A stretch of DNA of 64,000 nucleotides from Denticeps clupeoides. Taxonomy: Eukaryota; Chordata; Actinopteri; Clupeiformes; Denticipitidae. The translations under genes were made by a program, and so were the position numbers. Location: positions 18,962,956 to 19,026,955 of the forward strand of contig NC_041723.1 of assembly GCF_900700375.1 (NCBI RefSeq), in the 5' to 3' direction. Every line of letters begins with the position of its first letter. The first letter of the stretch is position 1. The notes under the pieces are model-generated. The model made no database searches and was not told the DNA's origin. It saw nothing but the letters and a program-made list of their open reading frames with translations. Of the stretch, positions 23,956 to 36,230 are shown piece by piece.

Positions 23956-23995
23956 TCATGTGATCACGCCGAGCGAATCATGTGACGAGCCAATT
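23956..23995 (+). promoter_or_regulatory. Two CLEAR-like E-boxes and a CCAAT box upstream of pla2g15
   Basis: GTCATGTGAT (23956-23965) and ATCATGTGAC (23978-23987) each match the palindromic CLEAR element GTCACGTGAC at eight of ten positions, and CCAAT follows at 23991. They lie about 215-245 bases before the pla2g15 ATG. TFEB-family factors bind CLEAR sites at lysosomal genes; use here is inference. Confidence 0.45.
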
Positions 23996-24200
23996 ACGCA
24001 ATAGCAGAAGCACCGCCCACCCTTCCGCCCGTTCGATTCTCTCGAGCATCGTTTGATCCGGCCTGGACAAGTTTAAAGCAGATGTTTCAGGCGCGCAGAG
24101 CTTTACCAGCGACTGTGTGTTTGGGAGCGAAGTCCTTTCTTGTGTTTCTTCTTGGACAGCAGACTGGATCCATGTAGACAGGGCCGTTGATCCAGCGGAG

Positions 24201-27200
24201 ATGGTGTCCTGCCTTGGGCTGCTGCTCGGTTTGTTGACATCGTTCAGCGGCGGCTCGGCTTTACCGAGATGCGCCTCCCGGGGAACGTGTTCCGACCGGA
24301 ACCCTGTTGTCGTGAGTAAGTTCATAGAGTGCTTTTTGTTTTATGATCTGCTGATCCACTCACAACTGTCCATTAAGGGTTGATGCAGATTTCGCCGCTG
24401 TTTATAGTGAGGAAGTTTCATATGACGGGCTCACATGACCATCACCGGCAGGCAGATCAGAGTCCACGCGTGACCGTTCCTTTCCCCCTTGTTAATAATG
24501 CTTTCCTAAGGTCACCTGTCCCTTCTCAGAAAGCCGCAGAACGATGCTTCTTATCTGCAGCCCTTATCTGCTGTTTGTAAAGTCACGGAGTCACATTTGA
24601 ACTCCGATAGCAGCAGCAGTAGGTCTACTTCTTCTGATTTCATGTGGTTTTCTAACACACAACACTTTTATGAATTACACATTTACACATGCTCACTTAT
24701 CTAGGATTCAACCATATATCTGTTCATAAGGCCCCTATACCCAGTTCACTCATTTCCGGGGAGACAGACGTGCGTGTGAGACACGTCATCTCAACTTGGG
24801 CAGAATTAAGTAGCCATGATCTGATGAGAGGAGATTAATTGATTCTTATCCCCTTTAACTGGCTTATGGTAACATTGTGGTGTCAGTGATAATCTATTAC
24901 AGGTCAGTGAAAGTACTCTGATGAATAGAGACTTTCTTGATCCCAGATGGAAGTCTAGGCCTGATCACTGTGTCTGTGTCAGTTCCTGGGGATTTAGGAA
25001 ACCAACTGGAGGCAAAGCTGGATAAGCCCAGTGTAGTGCATTACATCTGCTACAAGAAGACCAGCGACTACTTCACCCTGTGGCTAAACCTGGAGCTGCT
25101 GGTTCCCGTGGCCATTGACTGCTGGATCGACAATATGAGGTTCGTGGCATTTGCACATGCATATAAATTCATGTGCAAAACGGGTAATGAAAGTGTAAAC
25201 TGTACATTAAACTGTACCTCTGTGCGGGGTTTGTATAGGAACTGCTGCCATGAAGCAGTTCCTGCAGGTGGTTCTGTTGAAGGCACTTTCATATCCCTCC
25301 TGAAACCTGCATGGCAGAAGAAGTGACTGACACACCACAGAGCACCATACCTTTAGTATCAGGCAGCAGCTGGATAGACTATAAAGTATGAAAGGGTGCA
25401 ATGTCAGAAAAACACATTGTAGAACACTAACACTGTGTCTGGTGCAGTTTTATTACTGACAATTGGAAAAAGCTGATCATTTATTATATTGTTAGCTATA
25501 GGTTTCATCTAACAGTGTCAGTGGCCTCTAACATAGGCTACTTTAAATTTTAGTTTCTTTATATTCTTTTTCCAGTTTCTTTTCATTAGTTCAATAACAT
25601 TATACACCATGCAAAATTCTGTAGTTGAGAGAATGTAAAATTAATCACCATTTGTATCGTCTGTAAGACTGCAAGCTTACAATGTGTTGCTAATGATTCT
25701 ATCAAATTTTTATTTTGTATAAGGGTAATGAGATTATCTAAATGATTCCACCCCCTGGTTATGGACAGGGTGGTTGGATCTGGGTTGTCAAACCAACTGT
25801 GTGAGCACCCCTTTAAGTTGTATGATGCAGGAAACTTTAGAATTGAATACACTACAACCATTAATCTATAATAAACAATGTTGTATAAAATGAATAAGAT
25901 TATGCTTTAGTGCACCAATTGTCACAGTTTGTGTGATAAATGTTTAGATAGATGTAAACTAATCACAGAAAGACAAAAGTACAAACTGATACACAGATCT
26001 GTAAAAAATGTACTTACAAATAATTAACATAGAGGTTGTTAGACCAAGTCTCATATGCACATATTGATATCTCTCATGGTAATTATAACTATGGTAATCA
26101 GAGTGGTGGCCAATTGGTTAAGAAGCGGCCCCCGTAATCAAAAGGTTGTCTGATTGAATCCTGATCCACCAAGGTGCCACTGAGGTGCCACTGAGCAAAG
26201 CACCATCCCCTTACTCTTCTCCCCAGGCACCTGTCATGGCTGCCCACTGCTCACTAAGGGTGATTGGTTAAAAGCAGAAGACTCATTTCGTTGTGTCACC
26301 GTGTGCTGTGCTGCAGTGTATCACAATGACAATCACTTCTTGTGATTGTCATTGTGAATCACAGCTTGTGAAACCTGTGGTATTTTCAGGATCTGTAACA
26401 GTGTGTTGTGAGTCTGTTCTCTGTTTTGCATTTGGCAGGTTGATTTATAATCATACCACAAGGAGCACAGATGCCCCTCCGGGAGTGGACATCAGGGTGC
26501 CGGGGTTTGGGGGTACAGAGACTGTAGAGTACTTGGACCCCAGTAAGCGCAGTGTTGGTGAGTGATTTGACACTGGCCCCTAATCCTAAAATGTATTTCA
26601 AATAGACTGAAGTCAGTCGGATCAATTTAATAAGACCAGTACAGTTCCACTCTGGTGATTATTTGAATGCTGTGATATTTTGAGTCTGTGATTTATAGCT
26701 CTGCATATTTATAGCACTGAATACTGAATCGGTCATTGTGACTAGGATGAGATAATTGGAGATACTGGGCCAGATAATAGTTCAAGATGAGCTTTGTCAT
26801 TTTATATACATGCATGTTGGACAGTACATACTGAGATGAAACAATGATTCTCTGGAACTAGGTGTGTAAAATTTAAACAAGGTTACATACTTACATAAAG
26901 TGGAAGGTGTGAAAGATTGTTAATTGGGCCTCCTTAAAGGGCAAACATGGGACACAGGCAGTGCGAGATGATTGTAGTGATGGGTGCCTAGTAGAAATAG
27001 TGCGGAGATTGCACAGTCTGGCAGTGAGGGCCCGAATGTGAGGGGTGTGTAGAGTCCTTCACATTGCTGGTGGCTTTCTGGGTGCAGTGTGTTTGGTAAA
27101 TGTCCGTTATGGAGGGAAGAGATATTTCTCTCTAGAGGTGACAGCAGGGGAACACATTTCCAAAAAAGATAAACAATCTGTGCTCTGTGTTTCAGGCATG

Positions 27201-29609
27201 TATTTCTTCCCCATCGTCCAGGGGCTTGTAAATGATGGTTATGTGCGAGGAGATGACATCCGGGCAGCACCATATGACTGGCGCAAAGCTCCGAGTGAGT
27301 GATTGCACAGGATAGGATCTGTTATCAGGGGTGTCATTGTGCCCGACAATCCCATTAAACACAGAACGGTCTTTAGTACAGTTCTAAGCATGCATCATAG
27401 AACTCTCTGCAGAATTTCTGCACTGATGTTGCTCTTCCTTTGGCTAGATGAGAACAAGGACTACTTTCAGGACCTGCGGCATATGATTGAAGGGATGGCA
27501 GATAAAGCTGGGCGCCCAGTCGTGTTAGTAGCCCACAGCATGGGTAACATGTACACCCTCTACTTCCTCAACCAACAGTCGCAGCAGTGGAAGGACCAAT
27601 ACATCAAGGCCTTTGTGGCTCTAGGGCCACCTTGGGCTGGAGTGGCAAAAACTCTGAAAGTCGTGGCAACTGGTAAGAGGGGGGGTTCAATAAAATCTGA
27701 ATTACTCTTGACCCTCTGAACCAGAAGGTTTGCTCTGAGGACTGGGAACTGAGAACCACTTAAAGAACCACTTTTTATTTTTATATACGTCTTAGTGGTC
27801 CCCTAATATTATAGCTGAAGTTTCTTTGTGGAATTCAGTCGTGGTGCAGAATTACAGCCCCTTTGATCCAGAATTACAGCCCCTTTGATCCACAATGAGA
27901 TTTCCCCTGGACGTGCTGTTTGGTTGCAGTGTGCTTTATATGCTAATTAGGAGGAGAGACAGAGCAACAATATGCTTCAAACGTGATCAATTTCGGTTCT
28001 CTAGGACTCCCAACTATGAATACAATCTTTTTATTCACTATGTTGTCATTTCTGTACATAAGTCAGACAATAAGAAGGTTACAAGTTCATCTAAATATTG
28101 AAAGTACTCAGTGACTGAGCTGTTCTGACCTCAAGGGGAAGTTCATTCCACCACAGAGGGGCCAAGACAGAGAAGAGTCTAGATGAATGCAGAGACTTTA
28201 GAAGCAGCATGTAGAAAAAGGGTAGATGAGCTGTGTGTCATCGGCATAGCATTGGTAGGATATCCCATGTGAGGAAATTACCTCACCTAGTAATCTCATG
28301 TAGAGTGGAAAAAGGAGAGGACATAGTACTGAGCCTTGAGGGACTCCAGTGGAGAGTCTACGTGAGTTAAGAGGTGGATCCTTTCCAAGTCACTTGGTAA
28401 GATTGCTTGTGAAGGAAGGAAGTAAACCACTGCCATGCTGAGCCCCGATAGACAAGAGAGTCTTGTGGTTAACTTTGTCAAATGCTGCAGAGAGGTCAAG
28501 GAGAATAAGAACCGATGACAGTTTTGCTGATCACATATAGCTTCTCAGAAACAGCCAGAAGGGTAGTCTCAGTAGAATGAGCTGTTCTGAAGCCAGACTG
28601 CTTAAGATGTAGTGTATCGGGAGTGTTTGCAAATGTCACAACTTTAGTGTCCTCTAGATTTATAGATGTGCTGCTGACTAGTTTTCTGGATAATGCAATC
28701 AACTGCCCACCAAGCCCTTAATATTTGTGTGTAAATATTTCTGACACCAAGAAGACTAATTTAAAATAGGTTTTTAGAAACAGTAACTGTAAAATTGGAG
28801 GAAGATCTTAATCATGTGGACCATTGAAACACCAACCTGTCTGCTATAAACATTTAGCGACAACAACCCATACAAAACAAACATGCAGATAGATTATCAG
28901 CACTTTCTTTCACTAATCCCATTAGTGAATGTGAGATTTCCACACACCACTCCTTAAATAGCCTTTAAATAATCCACCTGGATGAAGCTTGGTTTGATTG
29001 ATTTATGTGCTGCTGAGTGTTCCTCAGTCTAATCCTGCAGTTTTAATTGCTGCTGTCTGTCCTCCACCCTCCTTTCTTTGCTTGTCTCTTTGCACAGGTG
29101 ACAACAACCGCATTCCAGTCATTAGTCCCCTGAAGATCCGGATGCAGCAGCGTACCGCTGTCTCCACCGTTTGGCTCTTTCCTTATGCCCACACCTGGCC
29201 TGCCAGCAAAGTGCTGGTGGAGACGCCACAGGCCAACTACACAGTACGGGACTTCCAGCGTTTCTTCCTGGACCTGGATTTCGAGGATGGCTGGGAGATG
29301 TGGCAGGACACAGAGAAACTGGTGAGCGACCTGAAGGCCCCGGGGGTGGAGGTGCACTGCCTGTATGGCAGTGGTGTGCCCACGGCCGAGTCTTTCCGCT
29401 ATACCACTTTTCCAGACACCGAACCCACTGTGGTGTATGGGGACGGCGACGGCACTGTGAACCTGCTGAGCGCCGTGCAGTGCAAGCGCTGGGTGGACCA
29501 GCAGAAGCAGCCAGTGCACCTCCTGGATCTCCATGGCAACGAGCATGTCGGCATGCTGTTGAACCAGACCACGGTAGCCTACATCAAATCTATACTGAGC
29601 TCTCCCTGA
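24201..29609 (+). CDS. pla2g15: Lysosomal phospholipase A2 group XV (PLA2G15/LPLA2), complete, 6 exons
   Basis: Lysosomal phospholipase A and transacylase that degrades phospholipids and acylates ceramide. Exons: 24201-24315, 24983-25139, 26439-26557, 27196-27294, 27448-27672, 29098-29609; 1227 nt, 408 residues (human 412). A hydrophobic signal peptide begins at [12 protein letters not shown]. By alignment with the human enzyme the triad is Ser194 (AHSMGN), Asp356 (GDGDGTV) and His388 (GNEHVGM), each exactly four below human numbering. [17 protein letters not shown] and [11 protein letters not shown] are closer to PLA2G15 than to LCAT. Exons 2 (157 nt) and 5 (225 nt) have the same lengths as in lcat, and all splice phases agree. 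Large introns carry SINE-A, a MITE and an antisense L2. An ORF on the opposite strand of exon 6 is a shadow. Confidence 0.96.
26099..26340 (+). mobile_element. SINE-A copy in pla2g15 intron 2
   Basis: Near full length, about 100 bases upstream of exon 3. The 3' end runs into a short inverted repeat (AATCACTTCTTGTGATTGTC). Confidence 0.88.
27770..27990. mobile_element. MITE-like repeat, copy 1
   Basis: It shares CTTAGTGGTCCCCTAAT and a GCAGAATTAC block with the copy at 52.6 kb, and contains a 22-base direct tandem duplication (27848-27892). It lies in pla2g15 intron 5. Confidence 0.5.
28000..28710 (-). mobile_element. L2-type LINE, antisense fragment
   Basis: The minus strand encodes [17 protein letters not shown], then [11 protein letters not shown] and CYADDTQL (reverse-transcriptase catalytic box), and ends with the same 3' block as the copy at 49.5 kb. 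It has frame breaks and is an old copy. It lies in pla2g15 intron 5. Confidence 0.8.
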
Positions 29610-29876
29610 GCACCATGGTGGAAAGGGGGGACCATGTGGACCATGTTGTTGTTGTTGCCTTGACTGCCAGTGGCTGTGAACTTTCACAGAACAACCCTTC
29701 AACTTTTCACAATCAGAGCAGATTACGTTTTATATATTGCTCCAAATTTTAATGAGCATAAAATCACTATTTATATTTGAAAAGTGGCAGGTGTTGTGGT
29801 GCCATTTTAACCCCCTATTAGTCATCAGCAGGAGTGAACTTTGAATGGGTGCCAAGATCTGCTTTTGCTAAAATCT

Positions 29877-29908
<32 letters not shown>
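29877..29908 (+). repeat. Poly(T) tract
   Basis: About 31 consecutive T in the pla2g15 3' region. Confidence 0.95.
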
Positions 29909-29909
<1 letters not shown>

Positions 29910-30557
29910 TCTTTTTTCTAATTTTGTTCTGAAGCACTTTTAGTTTAACTACAATTGAGTTTTCATTTAATCACTGGTTTTGTTCACATGTCAAATTTCT
30001 ATGTTTATTGTGTTAAGAGAAATTGAGAAACATTACTGGTGTGTGTGTGCATTTATTTATTTATTTATTTATATTCCCTTTCTCTTTGGCACTCACACAC
30101 ACCCACATCCTTCAGCTGATGCAACATTTGTCTGTATGATGTTTCCCGTATCGTTTTTGAGATGGGGAAACTGGCCGTAAGCACAGAGCTATGTGGTAAG
30201 TGCCGTGTAAGGTCAAATTCATCTGCAGGATTTATATGAATAAATAGATCCAATTGGCTGAAATAACATAAATCTTATTTCAGCTCAGCTTTAGCTGAGA
30301 ATGAGTTCACTGATAATAATGAATCAGTGCCCAGTACCCCCCACCCCCACTCCCCAGTGTGGTAATAACATTGTGCCATGATGGCACAAACCCGCCCCAA
30401 CATGGGAAGAACCCGGATTCATCATTGGAGGTGTTCGAAAGGCCACAACGCGGACGTCCATGCCACCATGTTTCTATGTCCAGTAGCTTTTCACAGACCT
30501 CTTTCCTTTGAATCTCTGCAGCATCTTGCATAGACAGACTGCTGCCCACATAACGCT

Positions 30558-30662
30558 ACATGTTCATTCATAGTTTTGATGCCTTCAGTGACAATCTACC
30601 AATGTAAATGGTCATAAAGAAATGAATGAGAAGGTGTGACCAAACTATTGGCCTGTACTGTA
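30558..30662 (-). mobile_element. End fragment of the Tc1-like TIR family
   Basis: It matches the terminal repeat of the element at 14862-15300 (CTACCAATGTAAATGGTCAT ... GTGTGACCAAACTATTGGCC), including the ATAGTTTTGATGCCTTCAGT block. Only one end is preserved. The rest of 29.7-31.3 kb holds nothing I can name. Confidence 0.7.
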
Positions 30663-31364
30663 AGTTAAAGATAATTAGCTGGGTATGGAGTTGTGTTGTG
30701 AGATGTTGACAGTAATGTGATGATCTACTGAACTTGTAACACATTCGGCCGAACAAGCCATGACACAGAAACACCTTAAGTGTTGATTTATTAATGACAT
30801 ATTGATAATATTTGTGTAAGGTCTCTGGGACAATCAAGACTTTACTAGCTAAGAAGCTTAAGATATATGACTATCGCTCATTCAGATGATCCTGAGCAAC
30901 GTCATCCAGCAGGAACGGATCACAAAGAATGTTCTATGATTGAGATACTGTCACTTCCTGAATTCTTCTCAGGCCAGTGCCTGTTATATAATACATCAGC
31001 CTATGCTGCATCATAAAACCATGAGGAATAAAAATGACTTTAATAAGGGGATATATTCCTTTTTTCCCTGTAAGTTCTACTGGATTCCATTTTATTTGTC
31101 AGACAGCCTGACATTATTACAGGTCTGATTCACGCTGAAGCTTTTGTGTGATTATGTTTTCATGCAACATTTTTAGGGAAGGATGCCCAGAACACACAGA
31201 CTGCCATGCGGTCACAAGATGCACATGTGATGCACAACTTCCCAACACCCTGTTTAACTGAGCTCACTGATGCCACACTGTGGAGATTTACGAAATTTCC
31301 CCCGCACACAGCTCAGAAAATCCAGGGAATTGAAGGCCATTATTTAGTAGCCTGTGTTGCAGGG

Positions 31365-31370
31365 TTTATT
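31365..31370 (-). terminator. usb1: Poly(A) signal of usb1
   Basis: AATAAA on the minus strand about 100 bases past the usb1 stop codon. Confidence 0.65.
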
Positions 31371-31469
31371 TAAAAACAGTTTATTTGGTATAAATTTCCA
31401 CTTAAAACAAAGATTCATTTCTATTAGTTCACTCTCACATAAGAAAAGTGCAAGTGCGAATTTGCCACA

Positions 31470-33655
31470 TCAACGCAGGGGAAAACAGAACACTTTGTTG
31501 CCAGACTTGCAGCGCAGCTCTTCATATTTGATCCGTAGAGGGAAAACGCCCTCCTCAGTCTGCTCCACCACAGTCTGAGTTCAGAGACAGATTATTTTAC
31601 AACAAAACACCTGCCAACAGAATATTTCTTATTTTGCAGTTAAGGGTTGTAGTTATTAGCATTTTACCTGCAGAATTGATGTAGAGATGTTGCGCAGCTG
31701 CTCTATCCGGTCACCCACACACCATGCTATGCTGATATGAAAAGACGGGTTCTGGCAAAGAGCGGAAAAGTATTCCTTGCTTATCTGTATATTATTAATC
31801 ATAGTAATATAAATAATCATAACTTAATAGACAATTAAACAGACAATTATTAATAAGGTGCACATGGTTAATAACATGTTGATGCATGTTGAAGTCCAAT
31901 GAGGTGTGTTTATATCTGATATGTATAAAAAAAAACTTTTGATGATGAGTAATTGTTTCTGACACATAAAACAAGAACTTTTAATGTTTAATATGGGTTA
32001 TGAGTTTAGTTATGAGTGACAACTTTCACACACCCACTCCCATCAATACTTCACACACTGCAATGTAGTGCCCCATCATCTTGGTCCTTTCTCCTCTGTT
32101 TCGATCAGTTCTCAACACTCTTATACCCTTTGTATACAGGTTCTGGTACAAGATATGTTCTATCTTATATAGCAGCATGACACTCAGACCTGGTAAAACG
32201 TTGGAAGTCCGAACTCCTCCATTGTTCGGTCTATTACTTGCACCAGTTCCAACAACTGAGCATGCCCAGATGACACCTCCACACCCAGAAAGGTCCTGTG
32301 AATACAGAGACAAATCTCATTATGTCTATTGGTTTAGGTGGTAAATCTTCAGGAATTTGATGTGTGCTAATACCTGGTTTTCTCACTGTTTGAATACACT
32401 TGTAGTCCCTCTGCGAGACACACATGCCTGTTTGTTATAAAAGTGTTCACACAAAGTTTTAATACTAAGGTTAATGTAGGGAAAGAGTAAAAATAGTCAA
32501 AAGAGCCAGAGAGTGACCGTGGGCTCTGGGAGAGTGATGTCCGGAGGGACTGTATGAAGGGCTGGATCCAGTGGTGGCGAAGCACCACCGTCTGAGAGAG
32601 ACTCAAATGAAAATCTTCTACTTGAGTCAAGTTGATGCCACCGGAACGGGTTGCTTCAACCAATTGCTCCAGCAGCTCTGGAAAGGAGTCGTCTGGGATA
32701 TCTGGGAGTAGAACAGTACGGCATTACCTCAAGTTTGGCATTACCTTTTTTCTCCATGTTGGTCCTTACAAGGAAGATAGACATATGATGCCCAGTTGCC
32801 CCTCTCGTGCTGGAAAGACCGGATCCGCCCACCATGCTGTGAGCGGTCTTCGTGGCACTGGTCCTCAACATCTCTAAACATCTCCAGCACTGTGTCTGGT
32901 AGGGGCAGGCGTTCTGGGTCTCCAATCAGACTTCGTTTTTTTTTCTGCACTCTGTGATCCTCCTCACTGTAATTATTAACAAGGTGTGATGTAAATTACT
33001 TCTTTTCATTATGAAACAGAGCACAGCACTCAGTGCACACAACAAAATTTGTTCTCTGATTTTAACCCATCACCTTAGTGAGCAGTGGGCAGCCATGAAA
33101 GGCACCTGGGGAGCAGTGTGTGGGGGCGGTGCTTTGCTCAGTGGCACATTCAGATTACGGATCTGGCCTTACCCGCTAGGCCACCACTGCCCCAGATCGG
33201 CGGTCACAGGACAAATGCTGGCTGGATATTATTGGGTGATAAACCTGATGTTTGTGCAATCAACGTTGACCAAAACAAAGAAATTACTATTATTTATTTA
33301 AAAATGTATTGATGTTGGCTGATTTTCTGTGAATAACACATTCAGATAGTTTGCTTGTCACGTGACTGCCACCAAATAGCAAAGTGGAATGATATTTAAT
33401 GAGACGTTTCTCACAGTTCAATTTGGCAATGCACAACGCCGCTTAGATCTATTAAAATCGTAAAATTGCACAGCTGAAGTGAAACCGAACAGAGCGAAAT
33501 GCAAGAAACTCCTAATTCTGCAGCTGTTACCTGCTTCCAATAGCGCTTTTGCGCTTCTTACAAGATTTGCTACTGAAGTCGTCGCCATCTTCATCATAAT
33601 CATCATCAGAGCTGCTGGTGCTGCTGTAACACACCAGCATCCGACTGCTGCTCAT
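31470..33655 (-). CDS. usb1: U6 snRNA 3'-5' exonuclease / phosphodiesterase USB1, complete, 7 exons
   Basis: Nuclear 2H phosphodiesterase that trims the U6 snRNA oligo(U) tail. Exons: 33531-33655, 32770-32966, 32518-32701, 32374-32427, 32190-32295, 31668-31751, 31470-31574; 855 nt, 284 residues (human 265). Both catalytic HxS motifs are present, His139-Ser141 ([16 protein letters not shown]) and His227-Ser229 ([13 protein letters not shown]), 88 residues apart as in human. Other marks are [28 protein letters not shown] and [15 protein letters not shown] at the C-terminus. The N-terminus is an acidic Ser/Asp run. The exon 3 donor is a weak GTCACT, and intron 3 is 90 nt without a stop in frame. 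A SINE-A lies in intron 1. The start faces znf319 across a CpG-rich spacer, the same neighbour as in human. Confidence 0.95.
33011..33193 (-). mobile_element. SINE-A copy in usb1 intron 1
   Basis: Minus-strand copy with the GGGGCAGTGGTGGCCTAGCG head intact and a shortened middle. Confidence 0.85.
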
Positions 33656-34440
33656 CTTCACGGATAAACACAGCAGCAGTGTTTCCGGCTAAGAGCTGCG
33701 CAGTCGCATTTTCAACACTGGGGGCAACAAAACACATTCAAATGGTTCCGCATGAAAAGCAGTAAAAGTGGTAAATACACGGGTAATAAATGAATAGTTC
33801 TGCAAATTCGGATTACATTCGGGATTTTACAAGTCTTGTGTTTTAATGGATTAATGACAGTAAGTAAATAAATTGTGTGTAATGTATGTATTTTGAATAT
33901 CCTGGCTACTTCGGTCCCGTCTACAGCGCAAGGCGACTTCCGGTTTTGTTCTTTATTCAGGTTCCTGTCTGTCGGCCTGCCTGCGTGCCTGCCTGCGGCG
34001 CTTTCGCGCTTCATCGGCTCTCTGTCCTCCCAGGAACCGTAACCGGGTGCACGGTCGCCTTCAACGCCGTGGGCCGGCTACTCAGTCCTGCTTTGGCGGA
34101 TATTTTCGTGTAAAAGGCGGAGTTTGGCGACTGGTCGGAAGAGCGGCTTGTAGCTGCACCGGTGCATCCGGACACGGAGAGCGGCCTACGGCGCGGGGCT
34201 GGCCACGACAGGGCGCGGATGTCCGAGCATGCAGGCCCACGAGTGATTTCGGGACCCAGTGACCCCCAAAAAACGTGACGGAGGAAGGCGTGTGGAGGTA
34301 TTTAAATTCGAGCGCGCAGGAAAGTGCGCCGCGCTGCGCGAATCGCCCAGTTTCACTGGTCAGCAGCACCAGCCATTACGAGTTATGAGTTGCCAGGTCG
34401 CTCGGCAGGTTGGGTGCGTGTTTCGGTGTGAGTGTGTTTC
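33656..34440. promoter_or_regulatory. Head-to-head CpG-rich promoter of usb1 and znf319, with znf319 5' leader
   Basis: High CpG content lies between the usb1 start and the znf319 intron; no TATA box. One or more untranslated znf319 exons must lie here, ending at a donor such as GTGTGAGT near 34425, but I cannot fix the site. Confidence 0.5.
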
Positions 34441-34524
34441 TGTTGTATGAAAGTGTGTGTATTTTGGCTGGTAAGGGTGTAGCAGCTGCGCTTTAATTTT
34501 TCACGGATTTTGACGCATCAGATT

Positions 34525-34660
34525 TAGTAGCCTGGTGGGTTCGACACAAAGTCCCAGGTTCAACCCCCACTTACCACTATTGTGTCCCCGAGCAAGACAC
34601 GTAACCCCGAATTGCTCCGGGGAACTGTCCCTGTACCGTCGGGTAAATGCTGTAAATGTA
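34525..34660 (+). mobile_element. SINE-B copy, shortened
   Basis: Head and box B region present, central block trimmed, tail reduced to GGTAAATGCTGTAAATGT. It lies in the znf319 5' intron. Confidence 0.8.
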
Positions 34661-35109
34661 GAAGCACGTTAATGGTAGAGATCGGGAGGGGACGTGGACA
34701 TGGTCCTTCATGGGGATGCACAAACCGGAGCACGTGTGTGTGTTCGCGCATGTTTTGTTTACCAAGCATTATTCTGCACTTTTGTGACTGTGTACATCAC
34801 AACAGATGTGTGATGTACACCTGTCTAAAACATTTCCATGGGCTGCCTTTCTCCTTTACTGTTAACTGTGGCATTGCAGAAGCTTATCAAAACAATTTCC
34901 ATATAGAGTTTGCTTCATTTTTTACCAAGATCTTATAGACATGGTGGGACAGTTGGACCGCTGTGCAAATGCTTCACCAGAATTGGGACTGGGGTGGCCA
35001 ATACGTATGTGAAAGTAATTTCATGACTCCGGAACTGCTCGTTTACTATTTAAGCCTGATTTATTGTGCCATTGTCATCTGAGAATATGCCCGTGCTTTC
35101 AGGGAAGAA

Positions 35110-36230
35110 TAAATTCACTGATGGAATAACCTGGTCATTCAGGTAGTCAGCTGACCTCATTCTTTGGGGACAGATCATTGCTGATCGTCGACCTGACCAA
35201 CTGCAGCAACCCCAGATCATAGCACTGCCTCCACAGGCCTGTGCGGTAGGAACTAGTCATGATGGCTGCATCACTTCATGCACCTTTCTACTTACTTTTA
35301 TTTCGAATTTAAATATGCAATACATACTGACATGATGATATTTATAACAAGATACGCAAAACAAACAAGAGCTGAAAACAATCATGATGGCTAAATCTCA
35401 AGCAGTCAGAACTTCATTGACTTCAGTCGTTGCCCCTCCAAAAAACCACACACACAAATAGTTAATTGGACCGCCTTAAGCCTTGATTTGTAGCATGCAT
35501 TCGCATGCGTTTCCTTACACATCAATGCATAAAAAAAATATCCAATGCTCCTTTAACCACACTTTCACGATATGAGACCATGGCCCATGCCATCAGGGTC
35601 ATTCAGTAAGTTCAGGTAGTCAGCTGACCTAATTCTTCAACAACCCCAGATCATAGCACTGCTCCCTACAGGTTTGTACACCACTCGTCTTACCTTGATG
35701 AGCCCATCATTCTGAAACAGGGTAATTCTGGACTAATCAGACCTTCATGGCCTTCTTTCACAGTGTCCTGGGTGTGTCCTGGGTGGTAGTAGCCTAGTGG
35801 GTAACACACTCACCTATGAACCAGAAGACTGGGGTTCAAACCCCACTTATTTATCATTGTGTCTGTGAGCAAGACACTTAACCCCAAGTGTCTCCAGGGG
35901 GACTGTCCCTGTAACTACTGATTGTCTCTCTGGAAAAGGGCATCTGGTAAATGGCTTAAATGTAAATGTTGTTCCAGTTTTTAATAATGTGTTGGACCAT
36001 TCTTAACCCAATTTTATTATTTTCCGAAATCTCTTTAGATGTTAACTTGATTGTTTCAGGCCTGCATCAGAGTAACATAATGCTTAAGAAATGCATCTGT
36101 TTGGGTTAAATGCCTATAAACCGAAACATAATCATCCATGCAGTTATTATACAATGGGAACCTCTTACCTATTTGCTTTGTTAAATCCAGATGTGACTTT
36201 TTTTACATTTTTTTTTTTTATAATCCCTCA
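35110..36230. mobile_element. Tc1/mariner-type remnants in the znf319 5' intron
   Basis: Two diverged copies of one block (CAGGTAGTCAGCTGACCT ... CCCCAGATCATAGCACTGC) lie at 35138-35250 and 35615-35680. Downstream ATAATGTGTTGGACCATTCTTA and AAACATAATCATCCATGCAG match a fish Tc1-like family from memory. A SINE-B is inserted at 35781. No open transposase frame survives. Confidence 0.5.
35781..35968 (+). mobile_element. SINE-B copy, full length, inserted in a DNA-transposon remnant
   Basis: A clear example: GGGTGGTAGTAGCCTAGTGG head, box B GGTTCAAACCCC, GAGCAAGACACTTAACCCC body and TAAATGTAAATG tail. Confidence 0.92.

Noticed and set aside
29043-29702. 219-codon minus-strand frame over pla2g15 exon 6
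   Set aside because: Antisense of a conserved coding exon; the plus frame carries the catalytic residues.
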